Notes: generated by a model not told the origin, from the letters alone. A stretch of 39,034 bases of DNA from an uncultured Chitinophagaceae bacterium (GCA_937919945.1 CALESY010000062.1:1-39034), one strand, 5' to 3'. Shown: positions 9,162 to 17,455, counted from the first letter of the stretch. Program-made: numbers and translations.

Positions 9162-12100
9162 ATGAAAAAAATATTGTTACTGTCAGCAATGGCAATGGCT
9201 TTTAGTGTATCTCATGCACAAACCAATCCTACAGCGCAAAGCATACCTTATTCTGAAAACTTCAGTACTTTATCTCACACATCTACCACCTACCCCAACG
9301 GTTGGCAAGGGTGGACAATCAGCACCATACCAGGCAGCAGCTTCAATACTGCCTCGCCTACTGCCGACCGAACTCTCACCGCAAGCTCATCTGCAGGTGT
9401 GAATAGTGGTAACGTACACAACTACAATGGTAAAATTGGTTTCCTGAATACAGGTTCGCTCGATTTGAGCCTAATACTTGCCGTTAACACTACCAGCCGT
9501 AGCAATGTAGTGGTTAGTTATGACATCATGACACTGCGCAACCCTTACGATACCACCACCAATACCCGCATCAATGAGGTAACATTACAATACCGCATAG
9601 GTACGTCAGGTAGTTTCACTAACCTAACAGGGATAGAATATCAAAACAACACTATTACCCAAACGGGTAGCGGCGTTACTACTGGGCAAAACATTGTGAG
9701 CAAAAACATAACATTACCGTCCGCTTGCGATAATCAATCTGTTGTGCAGCTACGCTGGGCAAGCAGGCAGGTAAGCGGTGGTGGTTCTCGCCCTGCATTT
9801 GCCATAGACAACGTAGTGGTAGACACACCCAGCAACCGTATCGGCATTACAAAAAACGCAGATGCTACAGAAGGCAGTACACCAATAGCAGGTAACTATA
9901 CTATATCTTTCAACCCAGCTACAACCGGCATCACTACTTTCAACTACACCATCACAGGCACTGCTACTTTTAATACAGACTATTCAGTAACACTTTCAGG
10001 CAGTGCTACACCATCTACCCTAACATCTTCTTCAGGTACTATCAGCGTACCATCCGGTAATACCAGCATTACGGCTACCGTTACACCTATTAACGATGCG
10101 TTGAGCGAAGGGGCTGAAACAGTAGTATTCAAAATAATCAATCCATCAAGCCCGTATACCATTCTGGACAGTGTTGCCACACTCACTATCAATGACGATG
10201 AAGCAACCCTTATAAGCAGCATACAAGGTACAGGTATCACAGCAACTGCAGGTAATTATACCATAGAAGCCATTGTAACAGGCGTGTACCCTACATTAAG
10301 CCCTGCAGGCTTTTATGTACAGGAAGAAAATACAGATGCAGACGGTAACCCAGCAACAAGTGAAGGAATATTTGTTGTATCCGGCACAACAGTAGCAATT
10401 GGCGATAAGGTTCGTGTAGCGGGTACTGTATTAGAAGGTAGTGCATCACCATCATTCAATCAGGCAGTAATTAACAATACAACCGTTACAGTTATCAGCA
10501 GTGGTAACCCAACGCCATCTATCGTTGATATAACCTTACCATTAACCAACCTGACTGACTATGAGAAATACGAGTGTATGTTGGTTCGTTTCCCCGATAC
10601 ATTAACGGTTACAGACAATTACACATTGGGCAGGTTTGGCGAGGTGGGCTTAGCAAAAGGCGGTGTTACCTACCAACCTACACAATTAGCAGACCCTAAC
10701 GATGCTATAACTACAGGCAATACAAGCACAGGTACTTCTAATGTTGCTGCTGTAAATGCATTGGCTAATGCTAATACCTTGCGTTCTATATTGCTGGATG
10801 ATGGAAGAGGCACTATGACATCGTTGCCATATGTAAATACAGATAACACACTACGCTTGGGCAGTACTATTCGCAATCTGACGGGCATATTAGGTTATGC
10901 ATTTTCTAAATACCGTGTACAGCCCATACCGTCTGCTGCACCAACATTTACCTATGCAGCAAGGCCATCAATACCTACTATAGCAGGAACACCCAACGTA
11001 AAGGTAGCCAGCTTCAATGTGTTGAACTACTTTAATGGTGATGGTGCAGGTGGTGGCTATCCAACAGCAAGGGGTGCACATTCAGCAGCTGAGTTTACGC
11101 GTCAGCGAGATAAAATCATCAATGCAATTGCCGATATTAATGCCGATGTAGTTGGGCTGATAGAAATGGAAAACGACGGCACAGGCAGCGCATCTGCTAT
11201 ACAGGATTTGGTAAACGGTCTGAATACAAAAATGGGCGCAGGTACTTATGCATTTGTATTTGACGGAGCAACCATACAAAGTTTTTGTTCCGATGCTATA
11301 CGTTGTGCTATCATTTACAAGCCATCGGTAGTAGATACAGTGGGCAATGTAATGATAAGCAGCAATTCGGTGTTCAATCGTCCGCCTGTTTCACAAGCGT
11401 TTGAGGTATTGGCTACCGGTATTCAATTCAACTATATCATCAACCACTTCAAGTCAAAAAGCTGCTCTGGCAGTACAGGTGCAGATGCAGACCAGCTTGA
11501 CGGGCAAAGCTGCTATAACGATACCCGCAAAAAACAAGCGACAGAGCTTATCAACTTTATCAATAACAGCGTTATTACAACCACAGGTGTACATAAAGTG
11601 ATAACAATGGGCGATTATAATGCTTATAGCCAGGAAGACCCGATGGATATTTTCCGTGCTGGCAACTATACTGTATTAGGTACTGACAGCACGTATTCTT
11701 ATCTGTTTAGTGCACAAGTAGGTTCACTCGACTATGCCATAGTAAATGACAGTTTGAAGAATGATGTAACAGGTATGGCAAAATGGAATATCAACTCTGC
11801 CGAACCTATATTGCTGGACTATAACGATAATATTGACGACGGTGGTGGCGATTTTGTAAACCAGTGGGGCAATACCTATACAAACATTCCATTCCGTTCA
11901 TCAGACCACGACCCCGTAATAGTAGGCTTATTGCTTAAGAAGCCTGTTACGGGAAGCGTTGCAGGCATCGGCAACACATCATTCAAAGTATATCCTAACC
12001 CTGCAAACGATCTACTGTACATAGCCACCAGAAGTAATGCTGATGCGCAAATACACATCATGAATACAATGGGGCAAATAGTATCTTCTGCAACAGTAGC

Positions 12101-12209
12101 AGCTAATACTACTACACAAACAGACATAAGAACGCTGCCTTCTGGTATGTATATGATACGCATCTATACTGCGGGAAATGTCTATACACAACAGCTGACA
12201 AAACAATAA
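9162..12209 (+). CDS. Secreted ExeM/NucH-like nuclease with Calx-beta domain and T9SS sorting domain
   Basis: This extracellular nuclease has 1015 residues. The signal peptide MKKILLLSAMAMAFSVSHAQ sets the ATG; an in-frame TTG 24 bases earlier would disrupt it. After a jellyroll-like N-terminal region comes a Calx-beta domain (about 225-350, ending LTINDDE). Next is an OB-fold region (about 355-470, GIFVVSG...GDKVRVAGTV) of the kind found in YhcR/ExeM nucleases. The endonuclease/exonuclease/phosphatase domain begins at about 612 (VASFNVLNYF), with IEMEND, HFKSKSC, GDYNAY (about 816) and SSDHDPV (about 912), the expected metal-binding and catalytic motifs. The end (FKVYPNPA from about 940, PSGMYMIRI) is a type A T9SS sorting domain. 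It probably degrades extracellular DNA for nutrient or phosphate use. Confidence 0.9.
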   Translation: MKKILLLSAMAMAFSVSHAQTNPTAQSIPYSENFSTLSHTSTTYPNGWQGWTISTIPGSSFNTASPTADRTLTASSSAGVNSGNVHNYNGKIGFLNTGSLDLSLILAVNTTSRSNVVVSYDIMTLRNPYDTTTNTRINEVTLQYRIGTSGSFTNLTGIEYQNNTITQTGSGVTTGQNIVSKNITLPSACDNQSVVQLRWASRQVSGGGSRPAFAIDNVVVDTPSNRIGITKNADATEGSTPIAGNYTISFNPATTGITTFNYTITGTATFNTDYSVTLSGSATPSTLTSSSGTISVPSGNTSITATVTPINDALSEGAETVVFKIINPSSPYTILDSVATLTINDDEATLISSIQGTGITATAGNYTIEAIVTGVYPTLSPAGFYVQEENTDADGNPATSEGIFVVSGTTVAIGDKVRVAGTVLEGSASPSFNQAVINNTTVTVISSGNPTPSIVDITLPLTNLTDYEKYECMLVRFPDTLTVTDNYTLGRFGEVGLAKGGVTYQPTQLADPNDAITTGNTSTGTSNVAAVNALANANTLRSILLDDGRGTMTSLPYVNTDNTLRLGSTIRNLTGILGYAFSKYRVQPIPSAAPTFTYAARPSIPTIAGTPNVKVASFNVLNYFNGDGAGGGYPTARGAHSAAEFTRQRDKIINAIADINADVVGLIEMENDGTGSASAIQDLVNGLNTKMGAGTYAFVFDGATIQSFCSDAIRCAIIYKPSVVDTVGNVMISSNSVFNRPPVSQAFEVLATGIQFNYIINHFKSKSCSGSTGADADQLDGQSCYNDTRKKQATELINFINNSVITTTGVHKVITMGDYNAYSQEDPMDIFRAGNYTVLGTDSTYSYLFSAQVGSLDYAIVNDSLKNDVTGMAKWNINSAEPILLDYNDNIDDGGGDFVNQWGNTYTNIPFRSSDHDPVIVGLLLKKPVTGSVAGIGNTSFKVYPNPANDLLYIATRSNADAQIHIMNTMGQIVSSATVAANTTTQTDIRTLPSGMYMIRIYTAGNVYTQQLTKQ

Positions 12210-12223
12210 ATAATACTCAATAA

Positions 12224-12255
12224 AATAAAGCCTGCTTTGTGAAGCAGGCTTTATT
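12224..12255. terminator. Bidirectional terminator
   Basis: A perfect 14-bp stem (12224-12237 with 12242-12255, core GCCTGCTT/AAGCAGGC) with a TGTG loop and flanking A/T runs lies between convergent genes. Confidence 0.85.
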
Positions 12256-12256
12256 T

Positions 12257-12703
12257 TTAACTAACACTCTCCGCTAACTCTTTAACCTTATCTAGCGCTT
12301 TAGGAAATAATCCAGCAAACATTTCTTTGTACTCATCTGCCGTATCAAGTTCTACTGCAAGTACAGTTTTCCCATCAACGTTTTGAAGCCTATATATTTC
12401 CATAGCTCCAGCCCATTTTTGTACACGTTCACTGGTGGTATCTTCTACACCATCTTTTACTTCACCCAAATGCTCAAAAGACATGAGCTCGTTAGGTATC
12501 AGGTCGTCAATGCGCGATACCATACCCGCACTGCCGTCACCACCTAAAAACAATACCTTACTACCCTTTTGCCAATCGCTTACTGCTTTTGACCCTTCAC
12601 CAAATACAGATGTCCATACACGGTAGGTTTCATCTTTCCATAATACGTCCCATACTTTTTCGCTAGGGGCTGCAATGCTGATATTAAACTGTAGTTTTTC
12701 CAT
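12257..12703 (-). CDS. SRPBCC (AHSA1/START-like) family protein
   Basis: This 148-residue cytosolic protein shows the AHSA1/START helix-grip pattern: MEKLQFNISIAAPSEKVWDV at the start, YRVWTSVFGEGSKA, GSKVLFLGGDGSAGMVSRI, and a long C-terminal helix. Such proteins bind small hydrophobic molecules or act as co-chaperone-like domains; no substrate can be read. An upstream in-frame ATG lies inside the 68-residue gene before it, so the ATG at MEKLQF is preferred. It is the last gene of the minus-strand group VOC - DoxX - 68-residue protein - SRPBCC, a kind of grouping often seen next to small-molecule or stress regulators. Confidence 0.83.
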   Translation of the reverse strand: MEKLQFNISIAAPSEKVWDVLWKDETYRVWTSVFGEGSKAVSDWQKGSKVLFLGGDGSAGMVSRIDDLIPNELMSFEHLGEVKDGVEDTTSERVQKWAGAMEIYRLQNVDGKTVLAVELDTADEYKEMFAGLFPKALDKVKELAESVS

Positions 12704-12714
12704 TGTTATATATT

Positions 12715-12921
12715 TTAGGTAAGTGTTTCGCAATAATAACCTTGTTCTGTCATCAACAGCTCTACCCTTTGCTCAGAATGATGGCAAGGGTCAATGCGTA
12801 GTACACGGTCGCAATCTTCAAGGTCTATGGTGATGTAGCTATCGGGAAAATGTAGACGAAGCAGTTGCAAAACACTATCGCATACCGCCTCGTGCACATC
12901 TGTTTTAAATACAGCTATCAT
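12715..12921 (-). CDS. Small conserved-type protein, ferredoxin-like fold suspected
   Basis: A 68-residue protein whose start overlaps the DoxX stop by four bases (ATGA), so it is almost certainly translated. The order of predicted elements (strand IAVFKTDV, helix, strand ITIDLEDCDRVLRI, helix SEQRVELLMTEQG, short strand) is compatible with a small beta-alpha-beta-beta-alpha-beta fold like heavy-metal-associated domains, but the CxxC metal-binding motif is absent. The function is unknown. It sits between DoxX and SRPBCC genes and probably belongs to the same transcript. Confidence 0.7.
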   Translation of the reverse strand: MIAVFKTDVHEAVCDSVLQLLRLHFPDSYITIDLEDCDRVLRIDPCHHSEQRVELLMTEQGYYCETLT

Positions 12922-13295
12922 GCATTAGCTGTTTGCATTCTTCTACGGTGCAGGTAATATGAAAGTAGCGCGAACCCTACAAAAACTAACATAAATGCCC
13001 ATCCACTTGCAGGATAGCCCAATGCTATAAATGAATAAGTAGCCCCCACTAGGTCGAACACCAGTCCTGCGTACGCCCACTCTTTCAGCCTGTCCAGTTT
13101 GGGTATCAGTATCGTAATAGCTGCCAGTATCTTAGCTATACCCAGAAAGGGGATGATGTATTTCGGGAAACCCATTTGGGTATGTATCAACTCAATCGAT
13201 TGAGCATCACTCATTACATTTCCCAAAGAAGAAAATATCATGAATCCTGCAAATAAAACGGTAACTACCCAGTAAGCAATGTTTATCTTTTTCAT
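12918..13295 (-). CDS. DoxX-family membrane protein
   Basis: This 125-residue inner-membrane protein has four hydrophobic segments. Family-typical features are an N-terminal helix (MKKINIAYWVVTVLFAGFM), the HTQMGFPKYIIPFLGIAKILAA segment around residues 40-60, and the EWAYAGLVFDLVGATYSF segment. DoxX proteins are small four-helix membrane proteins found in redox, thiosulfate or stress contexts; the exact role is unknown. The chosen ATG (MKKIN) excludes a 16-residue upstream extension that reads through the intergenic region and lacks homology-like features. It overlaps the next gene by four bases. Confidence 0.83.
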   Translation of the reverse strand: MKKINIAYWVVTVLFAGFMIFSSLGNVMSDAQSIELIHTQMGFPKYIIPFLGIAKILAAITILIPKLDRLKEWAYAGLVFDLVGATYSFIALGYPASGWAFMLVFVGFALLSYYLHRRRMQTANA

Positions 13296-13339
13296 AATTA
13301 TGCCAAGTTTGATATAATGAATTTGTAAGTTAATGTCTA

Positions 13340-13744
13340 TCATTTAGGTAGAAGGCTCTCGTCCATAAAAAACACTTCCCATTGGTGCCCGTCCAGGTCG
13401 GCAAAACTGTGTTGATACATCCAGCCATGGTCTTGTGGTTCCATGTATATACTTCCCCCGGCGGTAACTGCTTTGTGCACCATTTCATCTACAGCATTAC
13501 GTGCAGGCACGTCAATCGCCAATAACACCTCGGTAGTGGTATGCGCGTCGCTGATTGGTTTTTTCGTAAAATCTGAAAAACGTTCCTTTACTAATAGCAT
13601 AGCGTAGATGTTTTGGCCTATTATCATGCACGCAGCTTTATCATCCGTAAATTGTTCGTTGAACGAGAAACCTAATTGCGAAAAGAACTGAATACTCTTT
13701 TGAAGGTCTGCCACAGGCAGGTTTACAAATAGCTTGTTTACCAT
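13340..13744 (-). CDS. VOC/glyoxalase-fold protein
   Basis: This 134-residue protein belongs to the vicinal-oxygen-chelate superfamily. It opens with MVNKLFVNLPVADLQKSIQFFSQLGF, the standard first module, and closes with GGSIYMEPQDHGWMYQHSFADLDGHQWEVFFMDES, where the DLDGHQWEV motif carries the usual second-module metal/substrate residues. The fold is shared by glyoxalase I, bleomycin-binding and dioxygenase enzymes; this short form resembles the bleomycin-resistance-like group of Bacteroidota. It is the first gene of a four-gene minus-strand operon, divergent from an AraC/GlxA regulator. A perfect palindrome sits over its predicted start site. Confidence 0.88.
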   Translation of the reverse strand: MVNKLFVNLPVADLQKSIQFFSQLGFSFNEQFTDDKAACMIIGQNIYAMLLVKERFSDFTKKPISDAHTTTEVLLAIDVPARNAVDEMVHKAVTAGGSIYMEPQDHGWMYQHSFADLDGHQWEVFFMDESLLPK

Positions 13745-13757
13745 AGTCTTTATTTAC

Positions 13758-13775
13758 TTGTGTATAATTACACAA
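13758..13775. promoter_or_regulatory. Palindromic operator candidate at the VOC operon
   Basis: TTGTGTATAATTACACAA has 7-base arms and a 4-base spacer. It overlaps the end of the TAGATTTG element and the predicted transcription start of the minus-strand operon, a position where a bound dimeric repressor would block initiation. Confidence 0.45.
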
Positions 13776-13780
13776 ATCTA
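13773..13780 (-). promoter_or_regulatory. -7 element of the VOC-DoxX-SRPBCC operon
   Basis: TAGATTTG on the minus strand, 28 bases before the ATG, fits the TAnnTTTG consensus. A clear -33 TTTG at the normal distance was not found. Confidence 0.5.
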
Positions 13781-13828
13781 CATACTCATATATTAAACGT
13801 TGAGGTGCAATTACGGCAACTTCAGGGG

Positions 13829-13859
13829 TTGTTTACGACATAGCTCTTCAGTAAATTTG
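13829..13859 (+). promoter_or_regulatory. Promoter of the AraC/GlxA-type regulator
   Basis: TTG at 13829-13831 is followed after 20 bases by TAAATTTG at 13852-13859. The ATG follows only seven bases after the -7 element, so the mRNA would have almost no leader. Confidence 0.6.
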
Positions 13860-13866
13860 GTGTATT

Positions 13867-14847
13867 ATGATGCACATATCCATACTTGTACCTAAAGGGG
13901 CTATTTTGGCAAGCCTCGAAGGTAGCAGACAGTTGTTTGCACAGGTCAACCAGATGGTAAAACTGAATGGTGGCGAGCCGATATTTAAAATAGATTTGGT
14001 GGGGCTGACGCAGGAAACAACCGTTTCAGGTGGGTTGTTTACTGTCAATGCAAATGCGTTGATAGATGATGTACAAAAAACAAATCTTATCATCATACCA
14101 GCCATAGATGGCGACTTGAAGCAAGCTATTGAAGATAACAAAGACTTTATACCATGGATGCAGGAACAAAAAGAAAAAGGTGCTGAAATAGCCAGCCTAT
14201 GTTTAGGGGCTTTCCTGCTAGCATCTACAGGTATGCTGGATGGTAAAAAGTGCGCTACACATTGGGTAGCTGCCAACACATTCAGAAGTATGTTTCCGGA
14301 TGTGGAACTGATAACGGAGAAGATAATTACAGACGAGAATGGCATCTACACAAGCGGTGGGGCTTTCTCTTACCTCAACCTGATACTGCACCTGATAGAA
14401 AAATATGCAGGGCGTGATATGGCTATACTGATAGCCAAAGTGTTTGCCATACAATTGGAGAGAAATACGCAGTCTGCCTTTATGATATTTCAGGGGCAGA
14501 AAGAGCATGAAGATGAACCGGTACGCAAGGCACAGGAGTTTATAGAAACCAACTATAAAGAAAGACCTACAGTTGACCAACTTGCCTATATGTATGCCCT
14601 CAGCCGCCGCAGCTTTGAGCGTAGATTTAAAAAAGCGACCAATAATACAGTTATTGAGTACATACAACGTGTAAAAATTGAAGCAGCCAAGAAAGAACTG
14701 GAAACAGGCAGCAAAAATGTAAACGAGGTAATGTATGAAGTGGGCTACACAGATACGAAGGCATTTCGCACCACCTTCAAAAAGATAACCGGACTGTCGC
14801 CGCTGGAATACCGTAATAAATACAATAAGCTTGCCATGACGGCTTAA
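13867..14847 (+). CDS. GlxA-type transcription regulator (DJ-1/PfpI + AraC domains)
   Basis: This 326-residue regulator has two parts. Residues 1-185 form a DJ-1/PfpI (glutamine-amidotransferase-like) domain, with the nucleophile-elbow-like segment IASLCLGAFLLASTGMLDGK and CATHWVA. Residues 220-315 form the AraC/XylS DNA-binding domain with two helix-turn-helix units (TVDQLAYMYALSRRSFERRFKK and NVNEVMYEVGYTDTKAFRTTFKK) and the closing G-LSPLEYR motif. GlxA-type regulators respond to small metabolites through the N-terminal domain, usually without enzymatic activity. It is divergent from the VOC/DoxX/SRPBCC operon, its likely target. Two adjacent ATG codons are possible starts. Confidence 0.92.
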   Translation: MMHISILVPKGAILASLEGSRQLFAQVNQMVKLNGGEPIFKIDLVGLTQETTVSGGLFTVNANALIDDVQKTNLIIIPAIDGDLKQAIEDNKDFIPWMQEQKEKGAEIASLCLGAFLLASTGMLDGKKCATHWVAANTFRSMFPDVELITEKIITDENGIYTSGGAFSYLNLILHLIEKYAGRDMAILIAKVFAIQLERNTQSAFMIFQGQKEHEDEPVRKAQEFIETNYKERPTVDQLAYMYALSRRSFERRFKKATNNTVIEYIQRVKIEAAKKELETGSKNVNEVMYEVGYTDTKAFRTTFKKITGLSPLEYRNKYNKLAMTA

Positions 14848-14873
14848 ACTGTTAATTGCTTGTAAAGGCAAAA

Positions 14874-14900
14874 AACTTAACATTAATTTACTGTTAAGTT
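14874..14900. other. AT-rich hairpin after the regulator gene
   Basis: The 9-base arms AACTTAACA / TGTTAAGTT with a 9-base loop lie between the regulator stop and the next ATG. It may be a weak terminator or a regulatory site; no U-tract supports the first. Confidence 0.3.
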
Positions 14901-14923
14901 ATTGTAACTTTATTAAGCAGTTA

Positions 14924-16126
14924 ATGGCAAAAAAAGCATATATATTACTTATTGTCTTCGGGTTACAGTTTGTTACCCTATTTTCCTATGCTGCCGATAA
15001 GACATTAAAGATTGATTATTACGGCGATACGATTGAAATACCTGCTACAACTGCCACACTCATATCGTATAATGTACAACCAAGCAAAGCATCCGTACAG
15101 GATTTTTACAATATTATCAGCGAGCTTAACTATCAACCAATTATTTCCTCATTACTGCAATACAAGGATAAAAGGCAGCTAAATGACTGGCTGTATTATC
15201 AACTGATACGCAAAACAGCACAAGCCATAGCACCTAAAGCCGATAACTACCCCCGATACACATTGTATAAATGGTTTTTGCTTACTAAATCGGGCTACGA
15301 TGCAACATTGGCTATCAGTGAAGACAACCAACTGTTTTTCTATGTTCACTGTGATGAGAATATCTATGACATACCTTACTACATGAGCAATGGTAAGCAA
15401 TATGTATGCCTCAACAGGCACGACTACGCCGCCACCTACAACCTGCAACAAAAAGGCCTGTTTGCAACAGATATTACAGTGCCCGAAGCCACTAAAGCTT
15501 TCTCTTATAAAGTAACACAGTTGCCAGACTTTACACCGCAACGCTATACTGAGAAAGAAATACGGTTTAGCTACAACAATCGCTTATATCACTTCAAGGT
15601 AAAACTGAGCAATGAAGTACAGACTGCCTTTAATAATTATCCTGTAGTAGATTACGCATCTTACTTCAATATACCACTAAGCCATACAACCTACAGCTCG
15701 TTGATACCCATGCTGAAAGAAGCTGTGGCTGGCATGAAACAAAAGAACGGTATAGATTACCTGATGCAGTTTACCCGCAATGCATTTCTGTACGAAGACG
15801 ACCAACAGTCTTATGGTAAAGAAAAGCGTATGAGCCCCGAACAAACGCTGTTTAATACCTACAGCGACTGCGACGACAGGGCAGCACTGTTCTTCTACTT
15901 AGTAAAAGAAATATACAACGTACCCATGATAGCCGTACTCTACCCTACACATATTACCGTTGCTGTAAAATTTGATAAGCCATTGGGCAAAACCATAGAA
16001 TATAAAGGGCAGCAATACACAATATGCGAGCCTACACCGCAAGCACAAAACTTACGGGTAGGACAATCTGCTCCCGAATTTAGAAATATGAGCTATCAGA
16101 TTGCTTTTGAATACACACCGCAATAA
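14924..16126 (+). CDS. Secreted transglutaminase-fold protein, function unknown
   Basis: This 400-residue protein has an N-terminal signal peptide (about residues 1-23, ending SYAAD). Its last third looks like a transglutaminase/papain-like core: DCDDRAALFFYLVKEIY with Cys316, a THITVAV strand with His343, and a CEPT motif with Glu369, at the spacing and order of the Cys-His-Asp/Glu triad. The N-terminal part (about 25-260) is unassigned, beta-rich and may bind a partner. The triad is read from sequence alone; activity as a protease or amidase on peptidoglycan or protein is inference. It is preceded by an AT-rich hairpin, and the next gene is convergent. Confidence 0.7.
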   Translation: MAKKAYILLIVFGLQFVTLFSYAADKTLKIDYYGDTIEIPATTATLISYNVQPSKASVQDFYNIISELNYQPIISSLLQYKDKRQLNDWLYYQLIRKTAQAIAPKADNYPRYTLYKWFLLTKSGYDATLAISEDNQLFFYVHCDENIYDIPYYMSNGKQYVCLNRHDYAATYNLQQKGLFATDITVPEATKAFSYKVTQLPDFTPQRYTEKEIRFSYNNRLYHFKVKLSNEVQTAFNNYPVVDYASYFNIPLSHTTYSSLIPMLKEAVAGMKQKNGIDYLMQFTRNAFLYEDDQQSYGKEKRMSPEQTLFNTYSDCDDRAALFFYLVKEIYNVPMIAVLYPTHITVAVKFDKPLGKTIEYKGQQYTICEPTPQAQNLRVGQSAPEFRNMSYQIAFEYTPQ

Positions 16127-16132
16127 AGTCCC

Positions 16133-16627
16133 TTAGCTGAAAGCACATATTACACCACCCATCAATGCCAATGTCAGCATCCAATAACCTGTATGGATAG
16201 CAATGTATTTAAAACCCTTCCGCTCGAACAATGCATTGGTACCAATAACAGGTAAGGCAAAAAATAAGCCCGTCAGCAAACCATGAAAAGCACCATGCTT
16301 GAATGTGTGAAACTCAGCCCCGTATTTGCCAGTTACATCATTGTACAATTGCAGTGCATTTGCGTCTTTTGCATTATTAGCTATCAGGCTGGCTAGTCCG
16401 AACTCGTGCCTTACAACAGTGTTTAGCATTAGCGCAGCCATAAATGCAAAGACAATGGTCAGCGTGAAAATGACTGCCATGTTAGATTTTTTTAATTCTT
16501 CTTCCGACAATCCGGTAGACTTCATCCATGCATTGCCAAAACCTATTTTGGGATTATACCATATACCACCGGTAAGTATTGGCACTAATGCTGCTAAAGC
16601 AGTTATGAGAAAATTTATCTGCACCAT
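16133..16627 (-). CDS. DUF1761-family membrane protein
   Basis: This 164-residue integral membrane protein has four hydrophobic segments. It opens with a helix (MVQINFLITALAALVPILTGG) followed by the characteristic IWYNP segment, then a short Ser/Glu-rich loop and a second helix. This matches DUF1761 proteins, which have no assigned function. The upstream 11-residue extension in the same frame is excluded, because the ATG at MVQINF matches the family start. The stop lies seven bases from the end of the convergent transglutaminase-fold gene with no hairpin in between. Confidence 0.8.
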   Translation of the reverse strand: MVQINFLITALAALVPILTGGIWYNPKIGFGNAWMKSTGLSEEELKKSNMAVIFTLTIVFAFMAALMLNTVVRHEFGLASLIANNAKDANALQLYNDVTGKYGAEFHTFKHGAFHGLLTGLFFALPVIGTNALFERKGFKYIAIHTGYWMLTLALMGGVICAFS

Positions 16628-16747
16628 GATGTTATGTTTTCTTAAATATATAAAACTCAATGCTTATTACATAACCAATAAATAAAACTGAATAGTGCTA
16701 TAGATTACATCTTTCGTTTTTACACAACCATACTGAACAGTTTAGAT

Positions 16748-16755
16748 TACCTTTG
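16748..16755 (+). promoter_or_regulatory. -7 element of the fdx-iscX transcript
   Basis: TACCTTTG lies 21 bases before the fdx ATG and fits TAnnTTTG. The leader would be about 15 bases. The -33 region is not clear. Confidence 0.5.
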
Positions 16756-16776
16756 CGCAAAATTATTACGCGTATC

Positions 16777-17115
16777 ATGTACACGATACATTTTAAGTTT
16801 GAACAAAAAGGATTAGAGCCTGTAACTATTGAGAATATTGCAGGTGGCCAAAGCATACTGGAAGTTGCCGAAGAGAATAATATAGAACTGCACCACAACT
16901 GTGGTATGGTGTGTGCATGCAGCACCTGCCATCTGTATCTGGAAAAAGGAGAAGAACACGTAGCAGAGCTGAGCGACAAAGAAGAAGATTTTATTGACCG
17001 TGCGCGGAATCCTAAACTGGTGAGCAGATTGGGATGCCAATGTGTATTAAACGATAATGGCAAAGGATATCTGGAAGTAACGATACCCGACCAATCATTG
17101 ATACACGGAGAATAA
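16777..17115 (+). CDS. fdx: [2Fe-2S] ferredoxin, Isc/adrenodoxin type
   Basis: This is a 112-residue electron carrier of the vertebrate-type/adrenodoxin-like ferredoxins. The cluster ligands are in the order C-X5-C-X2-C (HNCGMVCACSTCH) with a fourth Cys near the end (RLGCQC). An extra Cys lies inside the first loop and another beside the fourth ligand. The intervening loop LYLEKGEEHVAELSDKEEDFID matches the acidic helix that contacts redox partners. In the Isc pathway this protein donates electrons for Fe-S cluster assembly. The ATG is preferred over an in-frame TTG 24 bases upstream, which lies inside the TACCTTTG promoter element. iscX follows after 26 bases, so the two are probably cotranscribed. 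Confidence 0.92.
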   Translation: MYTIHFKFEQKGLEPVTIENIAGGQSILEVAEENNIELHHNCGMVCACSTCHLYLEKGEEHVAELSDKEEDFIDRARNPKLVSRLGCQCVLNDNGKGYLEVTIPDQSLIHGE

Positions 17116-17141
17116 CATTAAACGACTACACATAGTATAAC

Positions 17142-17381
17142 ATGGCACATTACGAACCACCAATAAATTGGAAAGATTACGAAGACATAGCACTAAAACT
17201 GTACGAGCGTTTTGGCGATGATTTCAGCGAGAGCAAAATATACCGCATACGCTTTACCGAATTGCTCGACTGGGTTATGGAAATACCCAACTTTGAAGGC
17301 AAACGAGAAGATTGCAACGAAGGGCATCTGGAAATGATACAATCGAGCTGGGTGTACGAATGGCGTGATAATCAGGGCTAA
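17142..17381 (+). CDS. iscX: IscX, Fe-S cluster assembly protein
   Basis: This 79-residue acidic protein matches the IscX family (YfhJ). It shows W-KDYEDIALKLYERFGDD, then IYRIRFTELLDWVMEIPNFEG, the core RFT-L--WV motif, and the closing SSWVYEWRD. IscX binds the desulfurase IscS and iron, and is thought to modulate or supply iron during assembly. Pairing with fdx mirrors the tail of the classical isc operon, although no other isc gene lies in this window. The start is the only ATG near the beginning. Confidence 0.9.
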   Translation: MAHYEPPINWKDYEDIALKLYERFGDDFSESKIYRIRFTELLDWVMEIPNFEGKREDCNEGHLEMIQSSWVYEWRDNQG

Positions 17382-17425
17382 CAATAATTTAAAAAAGTAT
17401 TTTAGGTTTATAATATATATAGCCT

Positions 17426-17433
17426 TAACTTTG
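17426..17433 (+). promoter_or_regulatory. -7 element of the cold-shock gene
   Basis: TAACTTTG fits TAnnTTTG, 22 bases before the ATG. No strict TTTG was seen at -33. Confidence 0.45.
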
Positions 17434-17455
17434 TCCTTCAATTAATTTTTTTTAA

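Noticed and set aside
14218..14883. Long antisense open frame opposite the GlxA-type regulator
   Set aside because: The plus-strand reading has two clear domains; the antisense frame is a codon-bias shadow with Cys- and Phe-rich, non-domain sequence. The same applies to the antisense frame at 13848-14345.
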